From Thermoplasmata archaeon (GTDB taxonomy: Archaea > Thermoplasmatota > Thermoplasmata > GCA-020350865): a DNA stretch of 15,769 bases. The notes under the pieces are model-generated. The model did no database searches and had not been told where the DNA came from. It saw only the letters and a list, made by a program, of their open reading frames with translations. Positions 7,187 through 14,662 of this stretch are shown piece after piece (position 1 is the stretch's first letter; each line of letters opens with the position of its first letter). Location of the stretch: assembly GCA_020351895.1 (NCBI GenBank), contig CP070672.1, positions 1,604,177 through 1,619,945 on the forward strand. The letters are read 5' to 3'. The position numbers and the translations under genes were made by a program.

Positions 7187-8656
7187 ATGGCGAAATCCAT
7201 AAATGGGGGAGAACCTCTTAATAAGATCCAAGAAGGCAATGTAGCACAGAGAGATTTTACAGAGGGCGAGAACCTTTTAGAAAAGTCTAAAAGCGTTTGC
7301 CCTGAATGCCTGGAAATTGTGGATTGCCAGATATTTTTCAGGGATGAGAAGGTCTACATGAAGAAATTCTGCCAGGAGCATGGTTATTTTGAGACACTAA
7401 TATATTCGGATGCAAGCAATTCTCTTGCTGCAGATAAATTCAACAAACCCGGGGCCACACCTCTGCATTTTCAGGGCTCGGTTTCCAAAGGATGTCCTTA
7501 TGATTGCGGGTTGTGTGAAGATCATAAGCAGCATACCTGTGTTGGAGTAATAGAGATTACAGAGAAGTGCAACCTGAATTGCCCAGTCTGCTTTGTTGAT
7601 TCAAACAACTCCTTCAGCCTGTCTTTTGAAAAGGTTGCAGAGATGATAGACCTTTATGTGAGATGCGAGGGAGAACCAGAGGTCCTTCAGATCAGTGGGG
7701 GAGAACCTACACTGCATCCCGACATCATGGAAATATTGAAATATGCCGGTCAAATGGGCATAAAATATCCCATGCTAAACACCAATGGCATTAAACTGGC
7801 AGATCGGGACTTCGCAAGGAAGATATCAGAAACTATGAAAAATGAACCATACATCAAAAAACCTCTCATCTATCTTCAGTTCGACGGATTTAGCGATGAA
7901 ACATACATGGCTCTCAGAGGAAGACCGCTTCTTGATATCAAGCAAAAGGCCCTAAAAAACTGCATGGAATTTGGCATGAACGTTACCCTGGTTCCCACCA
8001 TTGTAAGGGGAATCAACGAGCATGAGATCGGGAAGGTCATTGATTTGGCTCTAAATGATAATAACATAAAGATGGTGAATTTCCAGCCCTCAACCCTCAC
8101 GGGAAGGTACGAGCTTGATGATAAGGGAAACAGGAGATTGACAATTCCCGAGATCTTGGATGAAATCGAAGCTCAAAGTGCGGGATTGCTCGCAAAAAAA
8201 TCTTTTATCAACATCCCATGTCCTTACCCCACCTGCTCTGTCTGCACATACGTTTATAAAATGGAGGATAGAATCCTCTCTTTGACTGAGCTTTTCGAAA
8301 TAGAAAAATACATGGATCACATAGTGAACCGTACCATTCCAGACGATGGTCTCTTGACTCCTGTCAATGAGGCCCTAGATTCTCTATTATCCATGTCTGC
8401 TGTCATGGGCTCTGAAAAAACTGAATCCGCAATCTGCACATCTTGTGGGATCGCCATACCAAATATCCCAGAGCTTATGGATAACATCACATTGATTTCT
8501 GTTCATGCATTTATGGACGAGTTTAACTTTGATTTGAAGAGGGCCAAAAAGTGTTGCGTCACAGAGATTTTACCCAACGGACAAATGATTCCATTCTGTG
8601 TATATAATGTATTATATAGAAAGGATCTGAAACCAGTTTTTGGAAGAATGTGTTGA
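7187..8656 (+). CDS. Radical SAM protein of the tetraether lipid synthase (Tes/MJ0619-like) superfamily
   Basis: This 489-residue protein contains 22 cysteines. Residues 38-62 hold a rubredoxin-like set (Cys38-P-E-Cys41, Cys47, Cys62) followed by EHGYFE. Next is GCPYDCGLCEDHKQHTC (102-118). The canonical radical SAM motif is Cys128-NLN-Cys132-PV-Cys135, with the SAM-binding ISGGEP at 169-174, LNTNGI and VYLQFDG-like LIYLQFDGF. The C-terminal half has CPYPTCSVC (345-353), ICTSC (416-420), KKCC (454-457) and IPFCVYN (469-474). This order matches the Tes/MJ0619 superfamily, in which characterised members join isoprenoid chain ends to make macrocyclic or tetraether archaeal lipids and carry several [4Fe-4S] clusters plus a mononuclear iron. 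Paralogues with other substrates exist, so lipid coupling is a hypothesis. The protein ends soon after the last cysteines (GRMC). It overlaps the start region of the following methyltransferase gene, indicating one transcript. Confidence 0.8.
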   Translation: MAKSINGGEPLNKIQEGNVAQRDFTEGENLLEKSKSVCPECLEIVDCQIFFRDEKVYMKKFCQEHGYFETLIYSDASNSLAADKFNKPGATPLHFQGSVSKGCPYDCGLCEDHKQHTCVGVIEITEKCNLNCPVCFVDSNNSFSLSFEKVAEMIDLYVRCEGEPEVLQISGGEPTLHPDIMEILKYAGQMGIKYPMLNTNGIKLADRDFARKISETMKNEPYIKKPLIYLQFDGFSDETYMALRGRPLLDIKQKALKNCMEFGMNVTLVPTIVRGINEHEIGKVIDLALNDNNIKMVNFQPSTLTGRYELDDKGNRRLTIPEILDEIEAQSAGLLAKKSFINIPCPYPTCSVCTYVYKMEDRILSLTELFEIEKYMDHIVNRTIPDDGLLTPVNEALDSLLSMSAVMGSEKTESAICTSCGIAIPNIPELMDNITLISVHAFMDEFNFDLKRAKKCCVTEILPNGQMIPFCVYNVLYRKDLKPVFGRMC

Positions 8657-8664
8657 GTGATATC

Positions 8665-9480
8665 ATGGACAATGGAGTTAAAAGTATGGACCCTGAAACA
8701 ATAAAAAGCTGCTGTTCCACGTTTTACGAAAACGATCTTGTGGCCATGTTTTTTGGAGAGAACTTTCATCCAGGCGGAGAGAAGTTGACGTTGCACATGG
8801 GGGAGAAACTGGGCCTTGATGAGACATCCAAGGTGCTCGATGTTGCATGCGGAGCTGGTGCTTCTTCATTGGCGCTTGCAGATAGATACGGATGTCACGT
8901 CATTGGAATCGATCTAAGCGAGAAGAACCTAGAAAAGGCAAAAAAGAAGGCCCAGGATACGAACCTTTCAGATAAACTCGAATTCGTGAAGTCTGATGCA
9001 GAGAAATTGAAATTTGAGGATGAAACCTTTGATGCCATAATATGCGAATGCGCATTATGCACTTTTCCTGATCAAAAGACAGCAGCCTCCGAAATGTATC
9101 GTGTTTTGAAGAAGGGTGGAAGGCTGGGAATAACGGATGTGATCATTGAAAAGGAACTACCAGAGGCTCTTTCGAACCTTGCATCCCAGGTAATCTGTAT
9201 TGCAGGAGCACTTCCTGCAGATGAATACAAGGCCCTCTTTCGGGAGGCGAACTTCAAAGATGTTCAATATGAGAATCAAAATGAATGTATTCGGGAAATC
9301 ATAGGAAGGGCGGATAAGCTTCTTTTTGGGTGGGATCTGATAAAGAAACGTTATGACTTTGATCTTAAAGGGATTTTAGGGATAACTCAAGAAGAGGCAA
9401 AGGATCTCATAAAAACTGGATATGAAGAACTTGAAAAAGGCACTTTTGGATACGGTCTTTTTACGGGAATAAAAGAATAA
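8665..9480 (+). CDS. ArsM-like class I SAM methyltransferase paired with the radical SAM enzyme
   Basis: The product is a 271-residue protein. I chose the ATG at 8665 because GAGTGAT sits just upstream at proper spacing; a GTG at 8650 in the same frame would overlap the preceding gene by 7 bp. Residues 16-17 are a Cys pair (SCCSTFYE), then FHPGG (34-38). The SAM site is VLDVACGAGASSLALA (57-72) with Asp83 in GIDLS. After EFVKSDAEKLKFEDETFDAI comes CECALC (127-132) followed by FPD, and later VICIAGALPADEY with Cys178. Cys129 and Cys178 line up by local sequence with the two conserved core cysteines of ArsM/AS3MT (NCVxNL and ECLGGAL), which bind trivalent arsenic. The family transfers methyl groups from SAM; arsenite is one possible acceptor. 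The pairing with a Tes-like radical SAM enzyme is more suggestive of a dedicated pathway. No arsR or other ars gene is nearby. Confidence 0.82.
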   Translation: MDNGVKSMDPETIKSCCSTFYENDLVAMFFGENFHPGGEKLTLHMGEKLGLDETSKVLDVACGAGASSLALADRYGCHVIGIDLSEKNLEKAKKKAQDTNLSDKLEFVKSDAEKLKFEDETFDAIICECALCTFPDQKTAASEMYRVLKKGGRLGITDVIIEKELPEALSNLASQVICIAGALPADEYKALFREANFKDVQYENQNECIREIIGRADKLLFGWDLIKKRYDFDLKGILGITQEEAKDLIKTGYEELEKGTFGYGLFTGIKE

Positions 9481-9500
9481 AAATCAGGTTTTCCGGGGCC

Positions 9501-10319
9501 CTAATCCTGCTCACTCACCAACTTCTCGATTTTATCTGTCAAATCATAGGCTCCTGAGATTTTCTTACCGAGGGCTATTATGTTTCCACTCTCAACCTTG
9601 ACCTTCCCATCTGCGAATTCCTTTATGGTCTGGATTATCAAGGGCAGCTCCCGCGCAACACCCTGTTTTCGAATCTCTGCAAAGAGGGGTTCTGCTTCCC
9701 CCTCCTTTTGCATGATTTCCTGAAGACTTTTTGTTTTCAGTTTTTCTTCCAGGTCATCCCATAGTGGATCAAATTTTCCTCCGCGAATGGGAAATGTGCA
9801 ATATGTAATAGGCGGTCCGCGATCGAGAATCTCGGTTACATGATGCATCATAACCCCTGTGCGATCTGCTTTGTCATGGATCAGTTTCCATATCACCTCC
9901 TGCCAGGTTCCTGTTGGGCCATTTGGCTCGGCAGGATGCAGATTTATCATTGTATATTTTTTACAAAGCTCCTCTCCTGTTATCAGCATGTAGCCAGCCA
10001 AGACACAGAGGTCAGGAACGTAATTCTCAAGATGCCTCATCATGTCTTTGTCATAGGCTCTTCTCCATTCCTTTAGGCTATTCTTTCTCATCTCAGGTTG
10101 GAATTTCTTGGAGGAATAACAAACCAGCGGAATACCGTAACTCTCCACAAGATCGAAGAAGGCATCGCTCTCAGCATCCTGGCCCCTTTCCCTGTTTGAA
10201 AAGACAAAATCGAATTCAGCATGGATAAAATCCCTTTGAATGGAATCCCAAACCACGTTTAAAAGCTCCCTGGCAGCCTCATCTCTTCCTGAGGAAAACC
10301 ATCCAATCTTAAAGACCAT
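9501..10319 (-). CDS. Formyltransferase-family protein (PurN / GART-like)
   Basis: This 272-residue protein resembles 10-formyltetrahydrofolate-dependent glycinamide ribonucleotide transformylase (PurN, usually about 200 residues). It has an N-terminal Rossmann-type half with IGWFSSGRDEAA and FVFSNRERGQ. The catalytic half has LAGYMLITGEEL, then INLHPAEPNGPTGTW and VTEILDRGPPI. The Asn-His-Asp catalytic set of the family is present as Asn126, His128 and Asp166. The C-terminus (RELPLIIQTIKEFADGKV) matches the PurN ending, plus about 35 further residues. The nucleotide-binding start lacks the classical GSGSN loop (FSSGRDE instead), and the loop after the catalytic His is divergent, so the substrate may not be GAR. 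Archaea often make purines with formate-dependent enzymes instead. A GGGGGG site precedes the ATG. The gene is divergent from the HAD-PfkB pair and convergent with the radical SAM cassette, with a 20-bp gap. Confidence 0.8.
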   Translation of the reverse strand: MVFKIGWFSSGRDEAARELLNVVWDSIQRDFIHAEFDFVFSNRERGQDAESDAFFDLVESYGIPLVCYSSKKFQPEMRKNSLKEWRRAYDKDMMRHLENYVPDLCVLAGYMLITGEELCKKYTMINLHPAEPNGPTGTWQEVIWKLIHDKADRTGVMMHHVTEILDRGPPITYCTFPIRGGKFDPLWDDLEEKLKTKSLQEIMQKEGEAEPLFAEIRKQGVARELPLIIQTIKEFADGKVKVESGNIIALGKKISGAYDLTDKIEKLVSEQD

Positions 10320-10408
10320 GAGAATCCCCCCGATTCATTGTGGGGTAAAGGTCTGGAGCAACTAATAAACCTTTTTACCAATCAAACCTATTCTCCCCTG
10401 GGATTTGT
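10320..10408. promoter_or_regulatory. Divergent promoter region, formyltransferase (-) and HAD-PfkB operon (+)
   Basis: The 89-bp gap contains one AT-rich core, actaataaac at 10361-10370. Read on the minus strand it gives TTTATTAG, about 45 nt before the formyltransferase ATG. Read on the plus strand it is about 45 nt before the HAD ATG. The core is flanked by an imperfect inverted repeat, GGTAAAGGT (10344-10352) and ACCTTTTTACC (10369-10379), so a repressor-type site over both promoters is possible. The minus-strand leader has a G6 Shine-Dalgarno at about 10326-10331; the plus-strand one is weak. Confidence 0.4.
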
Positions 10409-11389
10409 ATGCCCAAAGTCATATGTTTCGATTTGGAGGGACCCTTGTCTCCTCAGGATAATGCCTACGAGGTAATGGGACTTTTTGAAAATGGGCTGAG
10501 AATTTTCGAAACCATCAGCAGATACGACGACCTTTTGGCTTTGGAGGGAAGGGAAGGATACGAGGCAGGGGATACCTTGGCATTAATCGCCCCTTTTCTT
10601 GTCTATCACGGAATATCGGAAGAGAAAATAACAGAGGTCAGTAAGAAGGCCATGCTGGTTTCCGGTGCAAAAGAGCTCATTTCAGAGCTGAAGGACGAGG
10701 ACTGGGAGGAGTATATAATATCCACAAGCTATGAGCAACATGCCTACAACATAGCGTCAGAGGTGGGGGTCTCACCTGCAAAGACATACTGCACGACATT
10801 TCCCCTAAACTGGTATAGAAAGGAGATGGAAGGTCTTGACACATCACTCATCGCTGAAGCGGAAAAGGAGATTCTGGAGATGTATCCTCCCATAAATGAC
10901 ATGAAGGTCAAGATGAGGCTCGATAGATTCTTCTTCAACGATCTACCGAAGACTCCCCTTGGAAAAATCATGGAGGATATGGAGGTGATTGGAGGAGAGC
11001 GCAAGGTAAAGGCCGCGCAAAGTATTGCCAAGGAGCATAATATCGGGTTGAAGGACATGGTGGTTGTGGGAGACAGCATCACGGATTTTAAGATGTTGCA
11101 AGCATGTAACAATGCAGGAGGTTTGGCTATTGCATTCAATGGGAACGAATATGCAATACCCCACGCCACAATCGGTTTGGCCACAACCGACATGATGGAT
11201 CTGAAAGAGCTGCTTGACAAATGGAAGGAAGGTGGAAGGGAGGGGGTGATTTCAGCCTTTGCTAAGCGCAAGGACAGAAAGGAACCTTACATACACGTTC
11301 TCGTTGATAGAGAAAATTTCGATGATGTTGTAAATGTTCATAAGGAGGTAAGGAACATAGTCAGGGGAAGGGCAGCTAAACTGGGGTAA
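10409..11389 (+). CDS. HAD-superfamily phosphatase-like protein (EhaR-type)
   Basis: This 326-residue HAD protein has motif I DLEGPLS (8-14), where nucleophile Asp8 is followed by Glu10 rather than the Asp of the common DxD. Such DxE forms occur in a few phosphotransferase-type HADs. Motif II is ISTS (Ser105/Thr106), lysines near 197-200 (ERKVKAAQ) supply motif III, and motif IV is GDSITD (221-226) with Asp222 and Asp226. A large helical cap lies between residues 15 and 100 (SRYDDLLALEGREGYEAGDTL). The opening sequence strongly recalls proteins annotated in methanogens as energy-converting hydrogenase A subunit R (EhaR), which are HAD proteins of unclear role. No hydrogenase genes are present here. 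The likely activity is hydrolysis or transfer of a phosphate on a small metabolite. The PfkB kinase gene begins 5 nt after the stop, so the two are probably co-expressed and may act on related substrates. Confidence 0.82.
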   Translation: MPKVICFDLEGPLSPQDNAYEVMGLFENGLRIFETISRYDDLLALEGREGYEAGDTLALIAPFLVYHGISEEKITEVSKKAMLVSGAKELISELKDEDWEEYIISTSYEQHAYNIASEVGVSPAKTYCTTFPLNWYRKEMEGLDTSLIAEAEKEILEMYPPINDMKVKMRLDRFFFNDLPKTPLGKIMEDMEVIGGERKVKAAQSIAKEHNIGLKDMVVVGDSITDFKMLQACNNAGGLAIAFNGNEYAIPHATIGLATTDMMDLKELLDKWKEGGREGVISAFAKRKDRKEPYIHVLVDRENFDDVVNVHKEVRNIVRGRAAKLG

Positions 11390-11394
11390 ACAAT

Positions 11395-12309
11395 ATGGAT
11401 TTCGTAGGCTTCGGTGCGCTGAATCTCGATAGATTGTACAAAGTCGAGAGTATAGCCAAAGGAGACGAGGAAATACCCATCAAGGAGACAGTAGAACAAC
11501 CTGGGGGTTCTGCTGCCAACACCATATACGCCTTGGGAAAATTGGGACTCTCTGCTGGTTTTTTTGGCGCGGTGGGGAGCGATGGGGAAGGCGAAAAGGT
11601 CCTGAGCTCCTTAAAAGAAGTGGGTGTGGATACATCTCAGATTAAAATCAAGGACAACATGCGCACTGGATTGGTTATAGGCTTGGTGGATCCAAAAGGG
11701 GAAAGAGCGCTTTACATCGCACCAGGAGCCAACAACGTGATCACTTCTGAAGACCTGGATTTGGATTATTTGAAACAAACAAAGATTCTTCATATGACCT
11801 CTTTTGTTGGCGAAAACCAGTTGGAGCTTCAGAAGAAGGTTGTAGAGGGGTTGTATGATCTCATTAGATTGAGCTTTGCACCAGGATCTTTGTATGCGAA
11901 AAAGGGCCTTTCAGCCATATCACCAATAATAAAGCGAAGTCATGTATTATTTTTAAATGAAGCCGAAACAAAGATTTTAACTGGCATGGAATACGAAAGC
12001 GCATCGAAATTTCTGATTAAAATGGGTTGTAGCATCGTTGTGATCACCCTAAAGGAGAGGGGATGTTATGTCTCAAGTGGCACAGAATCGGAACATGTTC
12101 CTGCGCAAAAGACCGATGTGAAGGACACAACCGGGGCAGGAGATGCGTTTTGTGCAGGTTTTTTATATGGCCTATCTCAAGATAAAGAATTGAAACATTG
12201 TGCAATTATTGGAAATTACCTGGCATCAAGATGTATCTCCGAAATCGGGGCAAGAAAGGGTCTTCCGAGCAGGGATGAATTGGTAGCGAAATTGGTGGAT
12301 ATTTTCTAA
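11395..12309 (+). CDS. PfkB-family sugar/nucleoside kinase
   Basis: This 304-residue protein has standard PfkB/ribokinase-fold length. The N-terminal signature is [15 protein letters not shown] (37-51) followed by [13 protein letters not shown]. The lid region is short ([24 protein letters not shown]). The C-terminal signature is [13 protein letters not shown] (244-256), with Asp250 as the catalytic base and the GAG anion hole. The family phosphorylates sugars, nucleosides or sugar phosphates with ATP or [13 protein letters not shown] is the usual segment before the nucleotide site. The substrate cannot be assigned from sequence; adenosine/inosine or ribose are possible. The ATG follows the HAD stop by 5 nt with a GGGGT ribosome-binding site inside the HAD gene end, so they form a two-gene operon. 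A kinase paired with a phosphatase-like protein suggests control of a phosphorylated intermediate. The thermosome gene lies downstream with its own promoter. Confidence 0.88.
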   Translation: MDFVGFGALNLDRLYKVESIAKGDEEIPIKETVEQPGGSAANTIYALGKLGLSAGFFGAVGSDGEGEKVLSSLKEVGVDTSQIKIKDNMRTGLVIGLVDPKGERALYIAPGANNVITSEDLDLDYLKQTKILHMTSFVGENQLELQKKVVEGLYDLIRLSFAPGSLYAKKGLSAISPIIKRSHVLFLNEAETKILTGMEYESASKFLIKMGCSIVVITLKERGCYVSSGTESEHVPAQKTDVKDTTGAGDAFCAGFLYGLSQDKELKHCAIIGNYLASRCISEIGARKGLPSRDELVAKLVDIF

Positions 12310-12451
12310 TATTTTTAACCTCTGGACAAGGTTACCAATTGAATCCAATTCACAGGAACCCTTATATAGAAGAACATATATAGGGGGGTGCCTTTCATAG
12401 AAGGGCATAGGACGTTGAATAAAAAAAAATAATATTTGGAGGCAAGAAAGT
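12310..12451 (+). promoter_or_regulatory. Thermosome promoter and leader with TATA box, Shine-Dalgarno and three dyads
   Basis: A TATA-type box (cttatata, 12361-12368) is preceded by the purine-containing caggaacc, a possible BRE, and predicts a start near 12388-12393. A GGAGG Shine-Dalgarno (12438-12442) lies 9 nt before the ATG at 12452, giving a leader of about 60 nt that includes an A9 tract (12421-12429). Upstream of the box are TAACCT-N7-AGGTTA (12316-12334) and CCAATT-gaat-CCAATT (12335-12350), which also reads as AATTG-N4-CAATT. A hairpin (12389-12407) sits at the predicted start. Regulation by heat-shock or stress factors is a reasonable inference for a chaperonin; the binding protein is unknown. 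Confidence 0.6.
12389..12407 (+). promoter_or_regulatory. Inverted repeat / 5'-leader hairpin before the thermosome gene
   Basis: TGCCTTTC-ATA-GAAGGGCA is an 8-bp stem with one G-U wobble and a 3-nt loop. It lies 21 nt downstream of the TATA-like box, where transcription should start. It could be a DNA operator or a stabilising 5' mRNA hairpin. Confidence 0.45.
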
Positions 12452-14107
12452 ATGTTGGGAGGACAAACTCCGATATTGGTATTAAAAGAAGGAACAACAA
12501 GAGAAAAAGGAAAAGGCGCACAGGGTAACAACATCGCCGCTGCAAAGGCAATAGCAGATGCTGTTAGATCCACGCTTGGTCCGAGAGGTATGGACAAGAT
12601 GTTGGTTGACAGTATGGGCGATGCAGTGATCACTAACGACGGTGTAACCATATTGAAGGAAATCGATATAGAGCATCCTGCTGCCAAGATGATGGTGGAG
12701 GTTGCTAAAACCCAGGATGAGGAATGCGGTGACGGTACCACTACTGCCGTTATTCTCGCTGGAGAGCTGTTAAAAAAATCCGAGGATCTTCTTGACCAGA
12801 ATATACATTCAACAATCATATCAAGCGGATACAGGATGGCTGCTGAGAAGGCGAGGCAGATCATGGAAAAGGTCTCAGAGCCGTTGAGCATCAAGGACAA
12901 AAAGACTCTGAGGAACATCGCAAGCACTGCCATGATAAGCAAGAGCGTAAGCGCATCAAGGGGCCTTATGGCCGAAGTGGCTGTTGATGCAGTTACAAAG
13001 ATTGCGGAGGAAAGAGACGGCAAACACTATGCAGACAAAGATAACATCCAGATAGTAAAGAAACAGGGCGGCTCCATTACCGACACCAAGATGATAGCAG
13101 GAATAATAGTGGACAAAGAGCCGGTTCATCCTGGAATGCCAAAGAAGGTTGAGAAGGCGAAGATCGCCTTAATCGATTCCGCACTTGAGGTTAAGAAGAC
13201 CGAGGTGGATGCCAAGATCCAGATAACGGATCCCACCCAACTCCAAGCCTTTTTGACTGAAGAGGAGAACATGTTAAAGGACATGGTTAAAACTGTGAAA
13301 GGTTCAGGGGCCACTGTCCTTTTCTGTCAGAAGGGAATCGATGATTTGGCTCAGCACTACCTGGCAAAGGAAAACATCTACGCCGTCAGAAGGGTAAAGA
13401 AATCCGATATGGAAAAGCTGGCCAAGGCCACAGGTGGAACAATTCTAACCAAGCTCACTGACCTCTCGAAATCAGATTTGGGCGCAGCAGCCTTAGTTGA
13501 GCAAAAGAAGGTGGCAGATGACGAGATGACTTTCGTCACTGGCTGCAGGAATCCAAAGGCTGTCTCCATCCTAATAAGAGGAGGCACCGAGCACGTGATC
13601 GATGAGGTGGAACGCTCCTTGGAGGATGCCCTGGGTGTTGTAAGGGTGGCAATCGAGGACGGAAAGATGATAGCAGGTGGAGGTGCCACGGCAGCTGAAA
13701 TCGCCCTGAGATTGAGGGACTATGCATCCACAATCGGCGGAAGAGAGCAGATCGCAATCGAGGCCTTCGCAAATGCAATGGAAGTTGTACCGCGAACCCT
13801 GGCCGAGAACGCTGGATTGGACCCAATAGACACGCTCATAGAATTGAGAAAGGCACATGCCAAGGGAAAGAAGACGGCTGGAATAAATGTCTATACAGAT
13901 AAAGTAGTGGACATGAGAAAGGAGAACGTCATCGAACCTCTTAGGGTTGGAATGCAGGCAGTTTCCTCGGCAACAGACGCAGCTATAATGATCCTGAGGA
14001 TAGACGATGTCATAGCCTCAAAAAGCACTGGCGGACCACCGATGCCCCCAGGCGGACCTGGTGGAATGGGCGGTATGGGTGGCATGGGCGGAATGGACGA
14101 GTACTAA
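12452..14107 (+). CDS. Thermosome subunit (archaeal group II chaperonin)
   Basis: This 551-residue protein has the full length of an archaeal thermosome subunit. Hallmarks in order are [13 protein letters not shown] near the N-terminus, [25 protein letters not shown], and the ATP-binding [15 protein letters not shown] (93-107). The apical region carries the built-in lid protrusion, with [17 protein letters not shown]. The return to the equatorial domain is marked by [23 protein letters not shown], then [15 protein letters not shown] and the conserved [15 protein letters not shown]. The C-terminus is the Gly/Met-rich tail ([15 protein letters not shown]) that lines the folding chamber. The protein forms double-ring complexes that refold proteins using ATP. 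It is not clear from this window whether other subunit genes exist. Its own promoter and leader precede it, and T-runs follow the stop. Long antisense frames over it are composition shadows. Confidence 0.97.
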   Translation: MLGGQTPILVLKEGTTREKGKGAQGNNIAAAKAIADAVRSTLGPRGMDKMLVDSMGDAVITNDGVTILKEIDIEHPAAKMMVEVAKTQDEECGDGTTTAVILAGELLKKSEDLLDQNIHSTIISSGYRMAAEKARQIMEKVSEPLSIKDKKTLRNIASTAMISKSVSASRGLMAEVAVDAVTKIAEERDGKHYADKDNIQIVKKQGGSITDTKMIAGIIVDKEPVHPGMPKKVEKAKIALIDSALEVKKTEVDAKIQITDPTQLQAFLTEEENMLKDMVKTVKGSGATVLFCQKGIDDLAQHYLAKENIYAVRRVKKSDMEKLAKATGGTILTKLTDLSKSDLGAAALVEQKKVADDEMTFVTGCRNPKAVSILIRGGTEHVIDEVERSLEDALGVVRVAIEDGKMIAGGGATAAEIALRLRDYASTIGGREQIAIEAFANAMEVVPRTLAENAGLDPIDTLIELRKAHAKGKKTAGINVYTDKVVDMRKENVIEPLRVGMQAVSSATDAAIMILRIDDVIASKSTGGPPMPPGGPGGMGGMGGMGGMDEY

Positions 14108-14142
14108 AACCTTTTCTTTTTTTACTTTTTTTATATTTTTTT
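14108..14142 (+). terminator. T-run terminator after the thermosome gene
   Basis: Directly after the stop the plus strand has T4 (14112-14115) and three T7 tracts (14117-14123, 14126-14132, 14136-14142). Oligo-T runs without a hairpin are the usual intrinsic terminator in archaea. The last tract overlaps the stop codon of the convergent nitroreductase gene. Confidence 0.75.
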
Positions 14143-14662
14143 ACCATCTATTATAATGTACCATTTCTTCTATATCCATTCTGGATGCAGGTCCTTTCGC
14201 CTCATCCGCATAACCAATCGGAAGTATGGCAATAGGTCTTACATGTTCAGGCAATTCTAATATTCTGAAAACCGCATTTTCATCGAATGCTCCCACCCAG
14301 CAACATGCAAGGCCGAAATCTACAATGACGAGTAACATATTTTCTATTGCTGCGGCGGAATCCTGGATAGAATACAAATTAACTCCGCGCATGCCGTAAT
14401 ATGGTGCAGTTCGCATGGCATTTGTGCAAACCACGATGACAACGGGTGCTTCGGCTATGAAGTTTTGATCTAAGGCAGCGTGTGCAAGCTGCTCTTTTAT
14501 TGCTTGATCTTTTACAATCACAAAATCTCTAGGCTGGAGGTTTCCTGCTGAAGGAGCGAGGTTTCCAAGTTCAATTATCTCCATTATTAAATTATCCTCG
14601 ATTTTTTTGTCATGAAATCTTCTTATGCTTCTTCGGGCTTTTATGGCTTCTACTAATTCCAT
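14141..14662 (-). CDS. Nitroreductase-family FMN oxidoreductase
   Basis: This 173-residue protein fits the short nitroreductase family. It starts MELVEAIKARRSIRRF, the classic FMN-phosphate-binding RRSIR motif (10-14). LAPSAGNLQPRDFVIV (51-66) contacts flavin, and DSAAAIENMLLVIVDFGLACCWVG forms the dimer core helix. The ending ILPIGYADE...RMDIEEMVHYNRW is also typical. These enzymes are FMN-dependent dimers that reduce nitro compounds, quinones or enones with NAD(P)H; the physiological substrate is not evident, and some relatives act as flavin reductases or dehalogenases. A Shine-Dalgarno (AGGAGAGAGG on the minus strand) immediately precedes the ATG. It is a single gene, convergent with the thermosome gene and divergent from the YhaM-like gene. 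Confidence 0.9.
   Translation of the reverse strand: MELVEAIKARRSIRRFHDKKIEDNLIMEIIELGNLAPSAGNLQPRDFVIVKDQAIKEQLAHAALDQNFIAEAPVVIVVCTNAMRTAPYYGMRGVNLYSIQDSAAAIENMLLVIVDFGLACCWVGAFDENAVFRILELPEHVRPIAILPIGYADEAKGPASRMDIEEMVHYNRW

Noticed and set aside
8650..8664. GTG at 8650 as the start of the ArsM-like methyltransferase, with a 7-bp overlap
   Set aside because: Possible, but the ATG at 8665 has a GAGTGAT site at good spacing and the conserved region starts well downstream of both.
10744..11271. 175-codon minus-strand open frame inside the HAD gene
   Set aside because: Antisense to a well-supported HAD coding region; Ser/Pro-rich reverse-complement composition without motif or ribosome-binding site.
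12226..13023. 265-codon minus-strand open frame opposite the end of PfkB and the start of the thermosome gene
   Set aside because: It lies antisense to two clear genes, has low-complexity Ser/Ile/Leu composition and no recognisable motif; it is a shadow of the plus-strand codon pattern.
14030..14107. Gly/Met repeat at the 3' end of the thermosome gene as a novel repeat element
   Set aside because: Gly/Met-rich C-terminal tails are normal in chaperonins.
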